Positions 23,741 through 34,792 of a DNA stretch of 64,000 bases are shown in pieces. Position numbers and translations under genes: made by a program. The DNA is taken from positions 62,001-126,000 of the forward strand of contig JAHLKF010000020.1 in the NCBI GenBank assembly GCA_025558075.1. The letters run 5' to 3'. How positions within the stretch are numbered: position 1 is the stretch's first letter; the number at the start of each line of letters is the position of its first letter. The notes under the pieces were generated by a model, which did not search any database, was not told where the DNA came from, and saw only the letters and a list, made by a program, of their open reading frames with translations. The stretch comes from Gaertneriomyces semiglobifer. Lineage: Eukaryota > Chytridiomycota > Chytridiomycetes > Spizellomycetales > Spizellomycetaceae.

Positions 23741-26700
23741 ATGGTCGTACGTTCACAAGGCTTGTTGGGGTTCCCGCCCAGCGCCATGCCGCTACGAAAA
23801 ACAAAAGAAGTCCGGTTCTCGCTCTTGGCACCCGAGGAAACCAGAGCTATGTCGGTCGTCAAAGTCGAACATCCTGAATTTTACGAAGGCGATAATCAGC
23901 CCAAGAATGGGGGATTGTTGGATAGACGACTGGGGACAACGGATAGGAATTATCGGTGTGCGACGTGTGGGGAGAATATGACGGATTGTCCGGGGCATTT
24001 CGGACACATTGATTTGGCGAGACCGGCCATGCACCCTGGTTTGTGCTCATATTGCGTGATGTTCTTCTACATTTTCATGTATGAACTAACAATGGGTTTT
24101 TGTTTAGGTTATGTAAATAAGATAAAAAAAGTCCTCGAGTGTATCTGTTTCAATTGCGCCCGTTTAAAAGTGGATATGCACAACGACCGGTTCCGACGAG
24201 CGTCCATGATCAAAGATAGGAAACGGAGGTTCCAAGAAGTCTGGGATATTTGTAAAGGAAAGATGATCTGTGAGGCGGCAGTAGGAGATGATGAGGTATG
24301 TGTACGTTGCCTTTTTACTAATTAATCTAGTTGTTCAACCATGTTTTGGTGCGACAGCTGATGGATGCCAGTGATAAAGTCAACACACACAGCGGATGTG
24401 GGCATCGACAGCCACAGTTCAAAAAGGAAGGGCCGTTGAGCTTGGGAATTTCGTTCAAGGTCTCCAAGGATGACGAAGAGAATGGTGTCACGGCCAAAAC
24501 TGTCCCGCTTCCTGCCGACAAAATTTTGGATCTGTTCAAGCGCATCAGTGATGGGGATTGTTTCGCCCTTGGTATGGATCCAGAGTGGGCTCGCCCCGAA
24601 TGGATGCTCCTCACCGTTCTCCCTGTTCCTCCCATGGCCGTGCGTCCTGCGGTCAGTATGGATGGTGTGGCGACCAACCAGGATGATCTGACGCACAAGC
24701 TTCGTGATATCCTCTTGGCGAACAATGCGTTGCGCAAGCACGAAACCGATGGTGCACCGGCACATATCCTAAAGGAGCTGGAATACCTCGTTCAATACCA
24801 CATTGCGACGTACATGGATAACTCTATCGCTGGTCTTCCGCCCAGTTTACAAAAGACTGGACGACCGATCAAGAGTATCAGTGCCCGGTTAAAGGGCAAA
24901 GAAGGACGAGTCCGTGGGAACTTGATGGGAAAACGTGTCGACTTTTCTGCGCGTACCGTTATTACAGGTGACCCGAACCTGTCCATCGATCAGGTCGGTG
25001 TGCCGAGAAGTATCGCACGGAACCTGACATTCCCAGAGACAGTGACAAAGTATAACATTGCGCGTCTCCAAGAGATGGTTCGCAATGGACCCACGGAGCA
25101 CCCGGGTGCGAAATATGTGATTAAAGATGATGGGTCGCGTATCGATTTGAGATATAACCGTCGTGGTGGCGATATTGCGTTGCAGGACGGATACAGGGTG
25201 GAACGTCATTTGATGGATGACGATATTGTCATTTTCAACCGGCAGCCATCTCTGCACAAAATGAGTATGATGGGACACCGGGTCAAGGTCATGCCGTATT
25301 CGACGTTCCGGCTCAATTTGTCAGTGACAAGTCCATACAATGCCGACTTTGACGGTGATGAAATGAACTTGCATGTTCCGCAGTCGTACGAATCCAAAGC
25401 GGAGTTGATGGAAATTTGCATGGTTCCCAGACAAATTGTCTCTCCGCAGAAGAATGCCCCTGTAATGGGTATTGTGCAGGATACACTATGTGGAATCCGA
25501 AAGTTTACAAAGCGAGATACCTTCTTGGATAGACAGTTTGTGATGAACTTGTTGTTGTTTGTTCCTGATTGGGATGGTACGCTGCCCCAACCAGCGATCA
25601 TCAAGCCCGTCCCGATGTGGACGGGCAAGCAGATAATGAGTCTGATCATCCCTGCAAAGATCAATGTGACAGGATATCATGCTGCGTTTGATGAGCAAAC
25701 GGATCCCGATGACGGATCCACGACGGACTGTAAAGTACTTATTCAGGATGGAGAATTGCTGAGTGGCATCCTGTGTAAGAGGACGGTTGGTTCGTCGGCA
25801 AACGGTATCGTTCACGTAGCGATGAACGAGCACGGACCTGAAGCCGCCAAGCGGTTCTTTAACGGTACACAAACCGTTGTGAACTATTGGTTGTTGCAGA
25901 ATGGGTTTTCGATTGGAATTGGTGATACGATTGCCGATCGACCCACTATGCAGCAAGTCAATGACACGATTGCGCATGCCAAGCGTGAGGTCACAAAGAT
26001 CATTGAGAAGGCGCAGTCGGACAAGCTTGAGGGGTTGCCGGGTATGAGTGTTCGAGAGACTTTTGAGTCGCTTGTGAACAAGGAATTGAACCGTGCTCGT
26101 GATAATGCGGGTAAATCTGCCCAAGCCTCACTAAAGGAGTACAATAACGTGAAGCAGATGGTGGTTGCTGGATCTAAAGGTTCCTACATCAATATCTCGC
26201 AAATGAGTGCGTGTGTGGGACAACAAAATGTTGAAGGAAAACGGATTCCGTTTGGGTTCAAGTACCGGTCTCTGCCTCACTTTACCAAAGATGATCATAC
26301 TCCCATTAGTCGTGGGTTTGTGGAGAATTCTTATTTGCGTGGGTTGACGCCTCAAGAGTTCTTTTTCCATGCTATGGGTGGTCGTGAAGGTTTGATTGAT
26401 ACTGCTGTCAAAACTGCCGAGACGGGATATATCCAACGTCGGTTAGTCAAGGCACTTGAAGATCTGATGGCACAGTATGATGGCACCATCCGGAATGCCC
26501 TAGGTGATATTGTCCAATTCACATATGGAGAGGATGGTATGGACGGAGCCAAAGTGGAGAAGCAGAGTCTGGATAGTATGAAGCTGAGTGATGAGCAGTT
26601 CCGACAAAAGTTCAAGATTGATCTTGTTGGAGGGAAGTATGCACTCCCACCGCATGCTATTGACTTTAAGGTCTTGGAGGAGCTGATGGCGACGGGTGCC

Positions 26701-29310
26701 CAGGAACGCTTCGATCGCGAGTTTGAACAGCTTGAAGAAGATCGGAGGATATTGCGTGAACAGATCTTCAAGGACACAAATACGACTGCATGGCCGTTAC
26801 CGTTGAATATTAAGCGGCTGATATGGAATGCGCAGAATGCATTCAAAATCGAGCGTGGCAGACCGACCGATCTCAATCCTATCAATGTTTTGGATGGATT
26901 GGATGAGCTTAGCAAAAAGCTTGTTGTTGTGCGCGGTGAGGATGAGTTATCTGTGGATGCTCAATCGAACGCGACGTTGTTGTTCCAGATTCTTTTGCGA
27001 AGCACGTTGGCCAGTCGCAGGGTGATTGAAGAGTACCACCTGAGCGCTGATGCGTTTGATTGGATTTTGAAGGAGATCCAGTCGAGGTTCAACCAGTGTA
27101 TTGTTAACCCGGGAGAAATGGTCGGAGTATTGGCTGCGCAGAGTATTGGTGAGCCAGCTACACAGATGACGCTGAATACTTTCCACTTTGCTGGTGTCGG
27201 ATCAAAGAACGTTACCCTTGGTGTCCCGCGTTTACGTGAGATTATCAATGTTGCAAAGACCATCAAAACGCCGAGTTTGCAGGTGTTTTTGACGCCGGAG
27301 TACCGTAGTACGGTTGATCAAGCAAAGAAAATTCAGTCGGTGCTTGAACACACCACGTTACAGAAGCTTACTGCCGAGACGGAAATCTGGTACGATCCTG
27401 ACCCGCTCAACTCGGTCATTGAGAGCGACAAGGAGATTATGGAGACGTATGCCATGATGGAGGGCGTCGATGATTTTGGAAAATACTCGCCATGGGTCCT
27501 TCGTATCAAACTTGATTTCCGTCGAAAGATTAATAGTGGATTGCGCATGGAAACGATTTGCGGCAAGATCATGGAGGAGTTCCAGGGAGATTTGACTTGC
27601 TGGCACAACGATGATAACAGCCAAGAATTGTTGATCCTGTGTCGTATTCACAATGTCGCGAAAGGGGAAGCCGGGGAAGGTGTCGTTCGCATGGAGGAAG
27701 AAGAGTTCTTGCGGAAGATCGAGGAGCAGATCATGACTGGAGTGAGTTTGAACGGTGTGAAGGGTATCTCGAGGGCATTCATCAGCGAATTTAATAAGCC
27801 CGTGTATGAGGCCGATGGACGGCTGAATGCCAACGGACAAAAAGAATGGTTTTTGGAGACGGACGGAACGGCGTTGAAGGAGGTGCTTGCGTTCCCCGGT
27901 GTGGACTCGACAAGAACGTACTCCAACGATATCACGGAGATTGAGAAAGTCCTCGGAATTGAAGCCACTAGAGCAGCGGTGTTGCGGGAAGTTCGTAAGG
28001 TTATCGAGTTTGATGGTTCTTACGTCAATTACCGGCATTTGGCCTTGCTCTGTGATGTAATGACGCAAAGGGGACACTTGATGTCCATCACTCGTCATGG
28101 TATCAACCGTACTGAGAACGGAGTGTTTGCTCGTGCGTCTTTCGAAGAGACTGTGGAGTGTCTAGTGGATGCCGCTGGTGTAGCGGAGGTGGACGATTGC
28201 AAGGGTGTGTCAGAGAATATTATTCTTGGGCAATTGGCACCTATTGGGACGGGATTCATTGACGTTATCCTTGACGAGGATATGCTGAAGCTTGCGCCTG
28301 CGGTGGTGGAACCTGGTCGGGAGAGCTACATGACGGACTTTGGCTTCAATGCCGGGTACATGAGTCCCGCGCATACTCCGTATGTGGATCGGAGTGCCAT
28401 GACGCCTGCCGGTGGATATTCTCCACTTGGACCTGTGGTGTTTTCTCCGTACGGAGCTGATTCAGGACGTGCGGCGCCAGTGTTTAGCCCTGGGTATTCG
28501 CCCAAAAGTCCTGGGTTCTCCCCGACGAGTCCCAGTTACTCCCCTACCAGCCCAAGCTATAGTCCTACCAGTCCCTCGTATTCACCCACGAGTCCGAGCT
28601 ACTCTCCGACGAGCCCAAGCTATAGCCCGACGAGTCCGAGTTACAGCCCGACTAGTCCTAGCTACTCGCCAACGAGTCCGAGCTACTCACCTACGTCTCC
28701 GAGCTACTCGCCAACCAGTCCCAGCTACAGTCCAACGTCACCGTCGTACTCGCCTACAAGCCCGAGTTACAGCCCGACGAGCCCGAGCTATAGCCCAACG
28801 TCGCCCAGCTACAGTCCCACCTCGCCCTCGTACTCACCGACGAGTCCCAGCTACTCACCTACATCACCTAGCTACAGTCCCACATCGCCAAGCTACTCGC
28901 CCACGAGTCCCACTTACAGCCCCACTTCACCAACGTACTCTCCCACCTCACCTACCTATTCCCCAACGTCACCAACCTACAGCCCCACATCTCCAACCTA
29001 CTCCCCTACCTCCCCCACATACAGTCCCACATCGCCCACATACAGTCCCACGTCACCCACCTACAGCCCGACCTCGCCAACATACAGTCCCACGTCTCCA
29101 ACCTACAGCCCCACATCCCCGACTTACTCTCCGTCTTCGCCCGCTGCCGGCGGTGTCGTGGGTGCCGCCGGAGGATACAACCCGGCCGAAAGCCCCATGT
29201 ACAGTCCGAGCAGCCCAGGATACAGCCCTAGCTCTCCTGGGCCCGCCAGCGGTGGCGGGGGCGGGGGCAGCGCGGCAAACGGGAGTAGTGGGACCTATAG
29301 TCCTCAATAA
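23741..29310 (+). CDS. RPB1: RNA polymerase II largest subunit Rpb1, three exons, 1812 aa
   Basis: Catalytic subunit of nuclear RNA polymerase II. Exons are 23741-24038, 24108-24295 and 24358-29310. Intron 1 (69 nt, GTTTGT...TTTAG) and intron 2 (62 nt, GTATGT...CGACAG) are in phase. The N-terminal clamp has a zinc site [17 protein letters not shown] and CICFNC. The Mg-binding catalytic loop NADFDGDE is at 25339-25362. The bridge-helix and trigger-loop region contains [13 protein letters not shown]. The C-terminal domain begins near 28495. The start at 23741 gives an N-terminus like fission yeast Rpb1, where PLRxxxEVxF follows about 15 residues. Intron 1 has no stop and a length divisible by three, so retention would insert 23 residues in frame. 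Confidence 0.97.
28516..29304 (+). repeat. Rpb1 CTD heptad array (28 perfect YSPTSP[S/T] heptads)
   Basis: Coding repeat of 21-nt units. After FSPTSPS (28516-28536) come 28 uninterrupted YSPTSP-x heptads (28537-29124): 17 with Ser7, then 11 with Thr7. They are followed by YSPSSP, a Gly/Ala spacer, two YSPSSPG heptads and a Gly/Ser-rich tail ending in TYSPQ. Synonymous codons vary strongly between units, so the array is protein-constrained rather than a recent DNA expansion. Confidence 0.95.
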
Positions 29311-29796
29311 TTAAAAAAACGACAAAAAAGGTAAGCTGTCTGTCTACGATACCATTTTAGTGTGTTTTTTTGTTCATATGTATCGTTCTTTCTGGTAGCA
29401 TATTCTTTGTCGATTTGGCTTTTTGTTCGAGTTGAGGAAAATGGGTAGTTGTTTGTATTGTGATATGGTGTTGTTGAATTGGTCCGATGGTTATGGGTTT
29501 TGAAATTATGTTGCCCTCCTATAAAAAAACACAAATATGTGGTGGTCGTTTTTTTTTAGTTTGGAGTTCGGATATGCTTTCTTCGGTTTGTGGTTGTCGG
29601 AAGTGTGTGATGGTAGTCGTTTTTTTTTGAGGTGGGAAATATACATTGTGATAGGCCTCCACTCATTACGGATCTTGTCTCCTTGCATTCAATCTGGGTA
29701 GTACCAGAAAAGGGTTATGCATGTCCATTGTTGTTACGGCACTAGCCAACTATCAAAACCTTACAAACATGATAGCGCAGGAACGATGAAAAAATA

Positions 29797-29870
29797 TGGT
29801 TTCGTCCAGGTTCGAACTGGAGACCTCCTGTGTGTTAGACAGGTGTGATGACCAACTACACCACGAAACC
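29797..29870 (-). tRNA. tRNA-Val (anticodon AAC)
   Basis: A 74-nt cloverleaf on the minus strand. Acceptor arms GGTTTCG and CGAAACC pair perfectly, with discriminator A. The anticodon loop CTAACAC, with AAC at 29834-29836, is closed by CCTGT/ACAGG. The T loop contains GTTCGAA. No intron is present. Confidence 0.95.
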
Positions 29871-31248
29871 GCTGATGAGTTTTCATCCTTGACATCAAAT
29901 GTATAGACAGCCCTGACGTTCGCCCATCTGCAGTCGTAGGAGATTTGTGCTTTTCCCAGTCGGCAACCGCCAAAACATGCGGATATGTGGTGGTGGGGAG
30001 GGCAAGTGCATGCCGTGATGCTTTTATCTGTTTGGTTCTGGGAGGGCTTTGATTTAAATTTACATGCACGATGGGGTGTGCTGTGTGTGTATGTGTTTGA
30101 GATGTCAGTTCGAAGCGTGTGTGCATGTGCGTACAACCCGGTCGCTATGTGTCAAGGTGAGTTAGAATCGACATTATGGGCGGATAAACCCCCACATTTT
30201 TACTATGTGAGTTGCTATCTATGGGGGGGCGGGTATTACTATGAGACATGCCAAACAGTGATAATGAGACCTCATCACAAACCCAACCACGCACACATGC
30301 ATAGGCTTCAAATTTATGCTCGATCGACAGAGGAAGGGTGAGCTGATGATGCGATGGTTCCGCTTCCGTCAATACGCAAGGGACTTTGCGATGGGTTTGC
30401 TGGTAACAGTAATCCCACTATTACTAGCAGTGGTGGTAGTTTCACTTGATCGGTCCCCATGATAAGTATAACTTAACTGGGTCCGGGCGGCTTACTACCC
30501 ACCCCCTCCGCAAAGTCCCACACACACATCACAACGGTTCTATCTATTGATTATTGAACCGTTGCTGGGGGGAACACATGGACAACCCCCCATCCATCAT
30601 CATTCCCTCCTTCACTTCCTTCTCTCTCTTTTTTTCGTCTAGTAACGGTTTTCACCTTGTGAATGAAGAACAGTGGCCGGGCGGTGTGTTCAGACAACCA
30701 GCACTCAAACAGACATTGATCGACCTCTGAAAGATCTAAACGAGGCAGAGAGAAGAAGACCTAACCTGCGTTGTGTGTTCCTGGGAGGGTTCGTCCGAAA
30801 AAGGTGAGTTGGAAGGTTCGCAGATTGGGAGAAGGATTTAGGGAGGGGCGCGGAAAAATTCCTAGACGACGAGTGGGGGATAGACGCAAGGGGTGGAAAT
30901 TCGTTGACAAGAACCCCTTCGCGGCTGATGTCGCGGAGATGGTGGAAACGACACCATTTTACGTTCTGCGCCGCGCGGAGAAGAACAACACCACCACTTT
31001 CTGCTTGCCCAGTTGGCGCGACACGGATATGAATGCACGACGCCAGACATGAACACACACGCACATACACACATGTACACACAAAAGGACATACAGGGGC
31101 AGACGCATATATTATAAATATGGGCAGGGAATGATAGATAAATTCTCGGGGAAGATGTATGAGATTAAAATTGATTACTTATGCATGTGCGCAGGTAGAC
31201 GCTCGCAATCCGTAGACATCGCCGGACCACCCCCTCGACATACCCGAC
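29871..31248. other. Intergenic region of about 1.4 kb before the ubinuclein gene
   Basis: No gene is supported. CA/GT-rich patches occur near 30080-30130 and 31040-31090. A 5' untranslated intron of the ubinuclein gene could lie here but cannot be proved. Confidence 0.45.
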
Positions 31249-33669
31249 ATGGCTGACATGTTTGCCCGGTTTTCCCGAGGGCTGACCTCGGATACCTCAA
31301 TACCGGAAGGAGGCGACGAGCCTAGTGTTCGCATTAAGATTGATTTGAAAAGAGATCCTGATGCAGTCAATGTCGTGGATTTCGAAGAGCTGGTGCGCAA
31401 ACAGACGGGAGGTCTCCGAAAAAAGGCAAAGGAAATCAGCAGTGAGGGCGCTGAAGCTGTTGGAAGTGGTGATAGTGATGGAGGTGAAGATGATGATGAG
31501 GTATGTGATTTGTTCAAATGTGTTTTTTACAGCAGGGTGCTGAAGACTAAGAATGGGCGCCTCGTTGGGAAACACAGGCAACTGCTTTGGGCAAGCGCAA
31601 TGACTATTACGACCTCGACGACGACTTCATCGATGATACGGATCTGTATATCGAGTACCAGGACGAAATGCCGTTTGCCGAGGATCTGCCGGGAAACAGT
31701 TTCGTGATATGGCATGGGCCAGTGAAAAAGTTCTTTACCGAGTACCTGCCGGAACACCCATACGAGTTTGGAGAACCAGAGGAGCCTGCGGGAGGGGCTT
31801 CCAGTCAGGCTTCGAAAAGCAAAGGCAAGAAGAAGGCAGGTGGCGCCGCGGAGAAAAAGACGAATGGCAGTGCAACGGATAAGGACAAGCCAAAGGCAAC
31901 GCGTAAAAAGAAGACGGCGGAAGGAGCGGTAGCGTCACCGCCAAAGGGTTCTCCAAAGAAAAAGGCGGCAGCTGCAGTTGCTGCTACGCGTAGTGCTGAT
32001 ATATCGCCGATAAGTGAGGATAGCTCAGTCGAGAAAACGTCGTCGGCCACGCCACCTCAGGATACACCGGTCGAATCAACCTTACCATTGTCCCCGCCAG
32101 ATGACCACAGTTCTGCGGGGCCAACCCCTGTGCAACCTGTGAAGAAGCCACCACGAAAGAAATCGGAATCCAAACCTGAAGATCAGGCCGAGAAAGCCAA
32201 ACCTCAGCGGAAAAAGTCCACGGGGGGCAGTGACGGCGACAAAGTAGAAAAGAAGAAACGCGCGCCAAAGGAAGTGACCGCAACTTCCCCGACATCTCCG
32301 GCAGAGATTTCGTCAGAACTGCCTGTCAGCTTGGGAGCTACCACTGATGAGTCATCTACCCCCGCACCCGTTGTCGTAGCAAAGCCGAAGAAGAAGCGCG
32401 CTGCAGAGACACTCGAAAAGCCTGAAAGTAGCAAAAAGGCGCGTCATTCCCTTCCAAACATAGCATTGGGTTTGGCGGGTGCGTCTAAACGACCAGTATC
32501 ATCATCTGAGAACGACCCGAATGCCGCCGCACCGCCACCGAAAGCGAAGAAACCTCGGAAATCGATGCCTGCAAAGATAGAAGGTGTGGTAGACGCCGAG
32601 GCGAAAAAACCGAGAGCTTCCAAGAGCAGTGTGCCACCGCCGATCGACATGGATAAGGTTATTGACATGGGAGTGGAGCGGATGAGTAACTTCATAAGGG
32701 AAATTGGTAAGTGGTCCGACAGTGTCTTTTAGAACGCCGAGAGACTGATATTATTGGTTGGGTCCAGGTTATACACCAGGGAAAGCGATACCGGAAGGCC
32801 TTCATCATTCCATCCTCCGTTTCAGTGATGAGATTTTCCGGGCAGACGTTTCACGGCTGGATGACGCTTTTTACACTCGTCTGTCGACCCTTTTGGGACA
32901 GGAACAGCGGAAACTTAAGGTATTGCAGCGTTTACTATTTGCGCATTGTGCTCAGAGGTGCTTTGTGCTGATGCAGTCAATATAGCAAATCATTGGTAAT
33001 CATATTATCCCCAAAACGCTTGAAAAAATGAAACCCGAAGTTCAAATCTACTACGCAACATTCCGAAAAGATCTAAGCGCGTTAATTGAAAAGCGCCCTC
33101 CTAAGAAAGAGGCAGAACCCACTGTGAATTCCGACGGCACGGTGACGACGCAGAAAATCAAATTCCCGTTCAACGATGCGCTTCGGCGTACGTTCTGGAA
33201 CATCCTATGCAGTGAATGGGAAATGGCGAAACTCGACAACGAATACCAGCTTCTGAATGATAATGAGCCCCAGTTTAGCGAGTTACCCGTTCGCAAGGCG
33301 GTGTATGCAAAGATCTGCAGTTTCTTTCCGGACGACATTGGAGTGACACCGGATCAATTGAGTCGGATATACAGTGCGTTCAAGAAGAAGGTAGAGATGG
33401 GGCGGTACATTGATGATAAGAAGGTCCTGAAGGATCCGTTCAAAGTTGTGAAGAAGCCAAGAGTGAGTACCGCTGCGGGTAGTACTCCTGGAAAGGAAGG
33501 GGGAGACGAGAATGGGGTGAAGAAGAAGAAGACGAAGAGCGAAGGTGGTGGTGTAAAACCGGAAGTTGGGATGGATGTGGAACGTGCTGCGTCGGATGTA
33601 AGTGCTCTTTCGGACATTGAGATCTCAACAGATGACGAGGCTGGCAGGCAAGCGGGGGACGCTCCATAG
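31249..33669 (+). CDS. HPC2: Ubinuclein/HPC2-type subunit of the HIR histone H3-H4 chaperone complex, four exons, 738 aa
   Basis: Nuclear partner of HIRA that helps deposit histones H3-H4 independently of replication. Exons are 31249-31500, 31578-32706, 32768-32919 and 32986-33669; introns are 77, 61 and 66 nt, with GTATGT, GTAAGT and GTATTG donors, and all phases agree. The Hpc2-related domain is visible as KRNDYYDLDDDFIDDTDLYIEY near residues 88-110. Next comes a Lys/Pro/Ser-rich disordered stretch with many basic clusters, then the ubinuclein conserved middle domain (about residues 455-620, starting near GYTPGKAIPEGL). The tail is Lys/Asp-rich. The match of both conserved domains makes the family call firm; no direct evidence for complex membership is in the sequence. 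Confidence 0.9.
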
Positions 33670-33699
33670 TTAGTTGTTCATTGGATAGGATACCTTAAA

Positions 33700-34145
33700 T
33701 GATACTTAGCCGAGAAATATATTGGTGATGGGCACTGCCTGGGGACCCAGTGAGGGTTGTCACTCTTAACTGGTAGTATGATCAGTCATGCCTTGGGGCA
33801 AGCCACGTGTGACCGTATACTGGCCTGCAGATGCACTTCCAATGACAGTTATGTTACGCCAAACGAATACACAAATGCGACTGAACTGATGTCTTAAACA
33901 GATCAAGCGCGATCTGATTGAGGATATTGATCCAACGTGATGCACATGTGCAGCTCCTGGTAAGGAAGCTGTCATCCTGAGACGAGATCCCCACGTATGA
34001 GGCCACGACTTCAGACATTTCCAGCTGGGAGACGCTACTCGGTCTTCGACTACAGGTAGGGAATGGCCTTCACCCCAGCAGCCCCTTCGTAAAAAGGCCA
34101 CCAGCAAGGTACTCCACAATAGTGTGTCGTTGAATGAGTAGTGAG
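33700..34145 (-). ncRNA. Candidate non-coding transcript fired leftward from the TATA box at 34172-34179 (identity unknown)
   Basis: A TATA box on the minus strand mirrors that of the U5 gene, but no ATG-initiated protein follows. The RNA would start near 34145. Hairpins are visible: TGGCCTT/AAGGCCA near 34060-34105, CAGCTTCCT/AGGAGCTG near 33951-33971, and the palindrome GCACATGTGC just after it. I could not match it to U1, U2, U3, U4, U6, SRP, RNase P or MRP RNA. Both ends are guesses. Confidence 0.3.
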
Positions 34146-34171
34146 CGACTGAGGGGATTGGGAGTCAGGGC

Positions 34172-34179
34172 CTTTTATA
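34172..34179 (-). promoter_or_regulatory. TATA box facing left, mirror of the U5 TATA box
   Basis: The minus strand reads CGAGTATAAAAGG, sharing CGAGTATAAAAG with the + strand element at 34273-34284 and forming an inverted repeat about 100 nt apart. Confidence 0.55.
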
Positions 34180-34200
34180 CTCGAAATTTTCTATATTATG

Positions 34201-34208
34201 TCACGTGA
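34201..34208. promoter_or_regulatory. Palindromic E-box TCACGTGA between the divergent TATA boxes
   Basis: A perfect 8-bp palindrome with a CACGTG core, the usual target of bHLH factors such as Cbf1. It lies between the two opposite TATA boxes, so it could serve both. Confidence 0.45.
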
Positions 34209-34276
34209 AAAGAAGAAAGTGTGAGCGATAAGCCCCTCGATTACTAGGTAACGGGTGGCACAGCTAATTTTGCGAG

Positions 34277-34284
34277 TATAAAAG
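34277..34284 (+). promoter_or_regulatory. TATA box of the U5 snRNA gene
   Basis: TATAAAAG within CGAGTATAAAAGCC, about 30-35 nt before the expected 5' end of U5. Confidence 0.65.
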
Positions 34285-34309
34285 CCGACCCCATTCTGCG
34301 CTTCGCTTT

Positions 34310-34463
34310 CCCTTTTCTCCTCAACCGCCTCCGCGACGTTTGCACAGATCGAATCCATCTTTCGCCTTTTACTAAAGATAGCCGTGCGCAAGCGTCACTA
34401 AGCGGAGTGATTCCAATTTTTGGCATTTACTCTTGTCTTACTTCCTTGACGGGGAGGTGGGAT
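34310..34463 (+). ncRNA. U5: U5 spliceosomal snRNA
   Basis: The invariant U5 loop 1, GCCTTTTAC, is at 34364-34372, inside a longer stretch shared with U5 of other eukaryotes (CAGATCGAA... ATCTTTCGCCTTTTACTAAAGAT). Stem 1 can be built from CTCCGC and GACGTTTGC on the 5' side with GCAAGCGTC and GCGGAG on the 3' side. An Sm site, AATTTTTGG, is at about 34415-34423. A terminal stem-loop follows (TCTTACTTCC with GGAGGTGGGA, ten pairs including wobbles). The 5' end is estimated from the TATA box and the 3' end from the terminal stem, so both may be off by several nt. U5 aligns exon ends in the spliceosome. Confidence 0.9.
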
Positions 34464-34468
34464 AGTCC

Positions 34469-34476
34469 TATAAAAG
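34469..34476 (+). promoter_or_regulatory. TATA box, probably of the coiled-coil gene
   Basis: TATAAAAG begins about 6 nt beyond the U5 3' stem and would start a transcript near 34500. The leader would carry an 87-codon upstream frame (34493-34756) before the main ATG at 34793. Confidence 0.45.
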
Positions 34477-34792
34477 AAAGGAAGAAAGCAATATGTGCGC
34501 TACCATTCAATGGATGCATGAATCGAGAGCTGTGCTTGTTGGGGCCTCTGTAAATTGGTTCTGGATTGGTGTTATGCCCTGCGCAGCAACTGGGTCAGCT
34601 TCAGTTCAATCCATTATCATGAGGGCCGCCCAGTCTAGTAACAGTAGTTCTCTCGAGGTGGACGCGTATTGTGGCAAGCCGAGTGGGAAAATGTACAAAG
34701 AGGATGGCCACCAGAACGTTGTGAACCTCATCCCCAAGTTTCTGCAGTGGATCTAAGAGCATCACTTGCCATTCCTAGAGGCGGAGGATCCA

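Noticed and set aside
28537..29124. The 21-nt repeat array considered as a minisatellite or CRISPR-like array
   Set aside because: The units are contiguous without spacers, in frame with Rpb1, and vary at synonymous sites, so it is the CTD.
28412..29314. A 300-codon Arg/Pro/Thr-rich frame overlapping the RPB1 CTD on the same strand
   Set aside because: It is the shifted reading of the YSPTSPS array. The repeat-driven composition and lack of an independent promoter make it a shadow.
33955..33975. CTTACC-like sequence considered as a U1 snRNA 5' end
   Set aside because: U1 needs the motif at its extreme 5' end; here it would be about 180 nt inside the transcript and is part of a hairpin.
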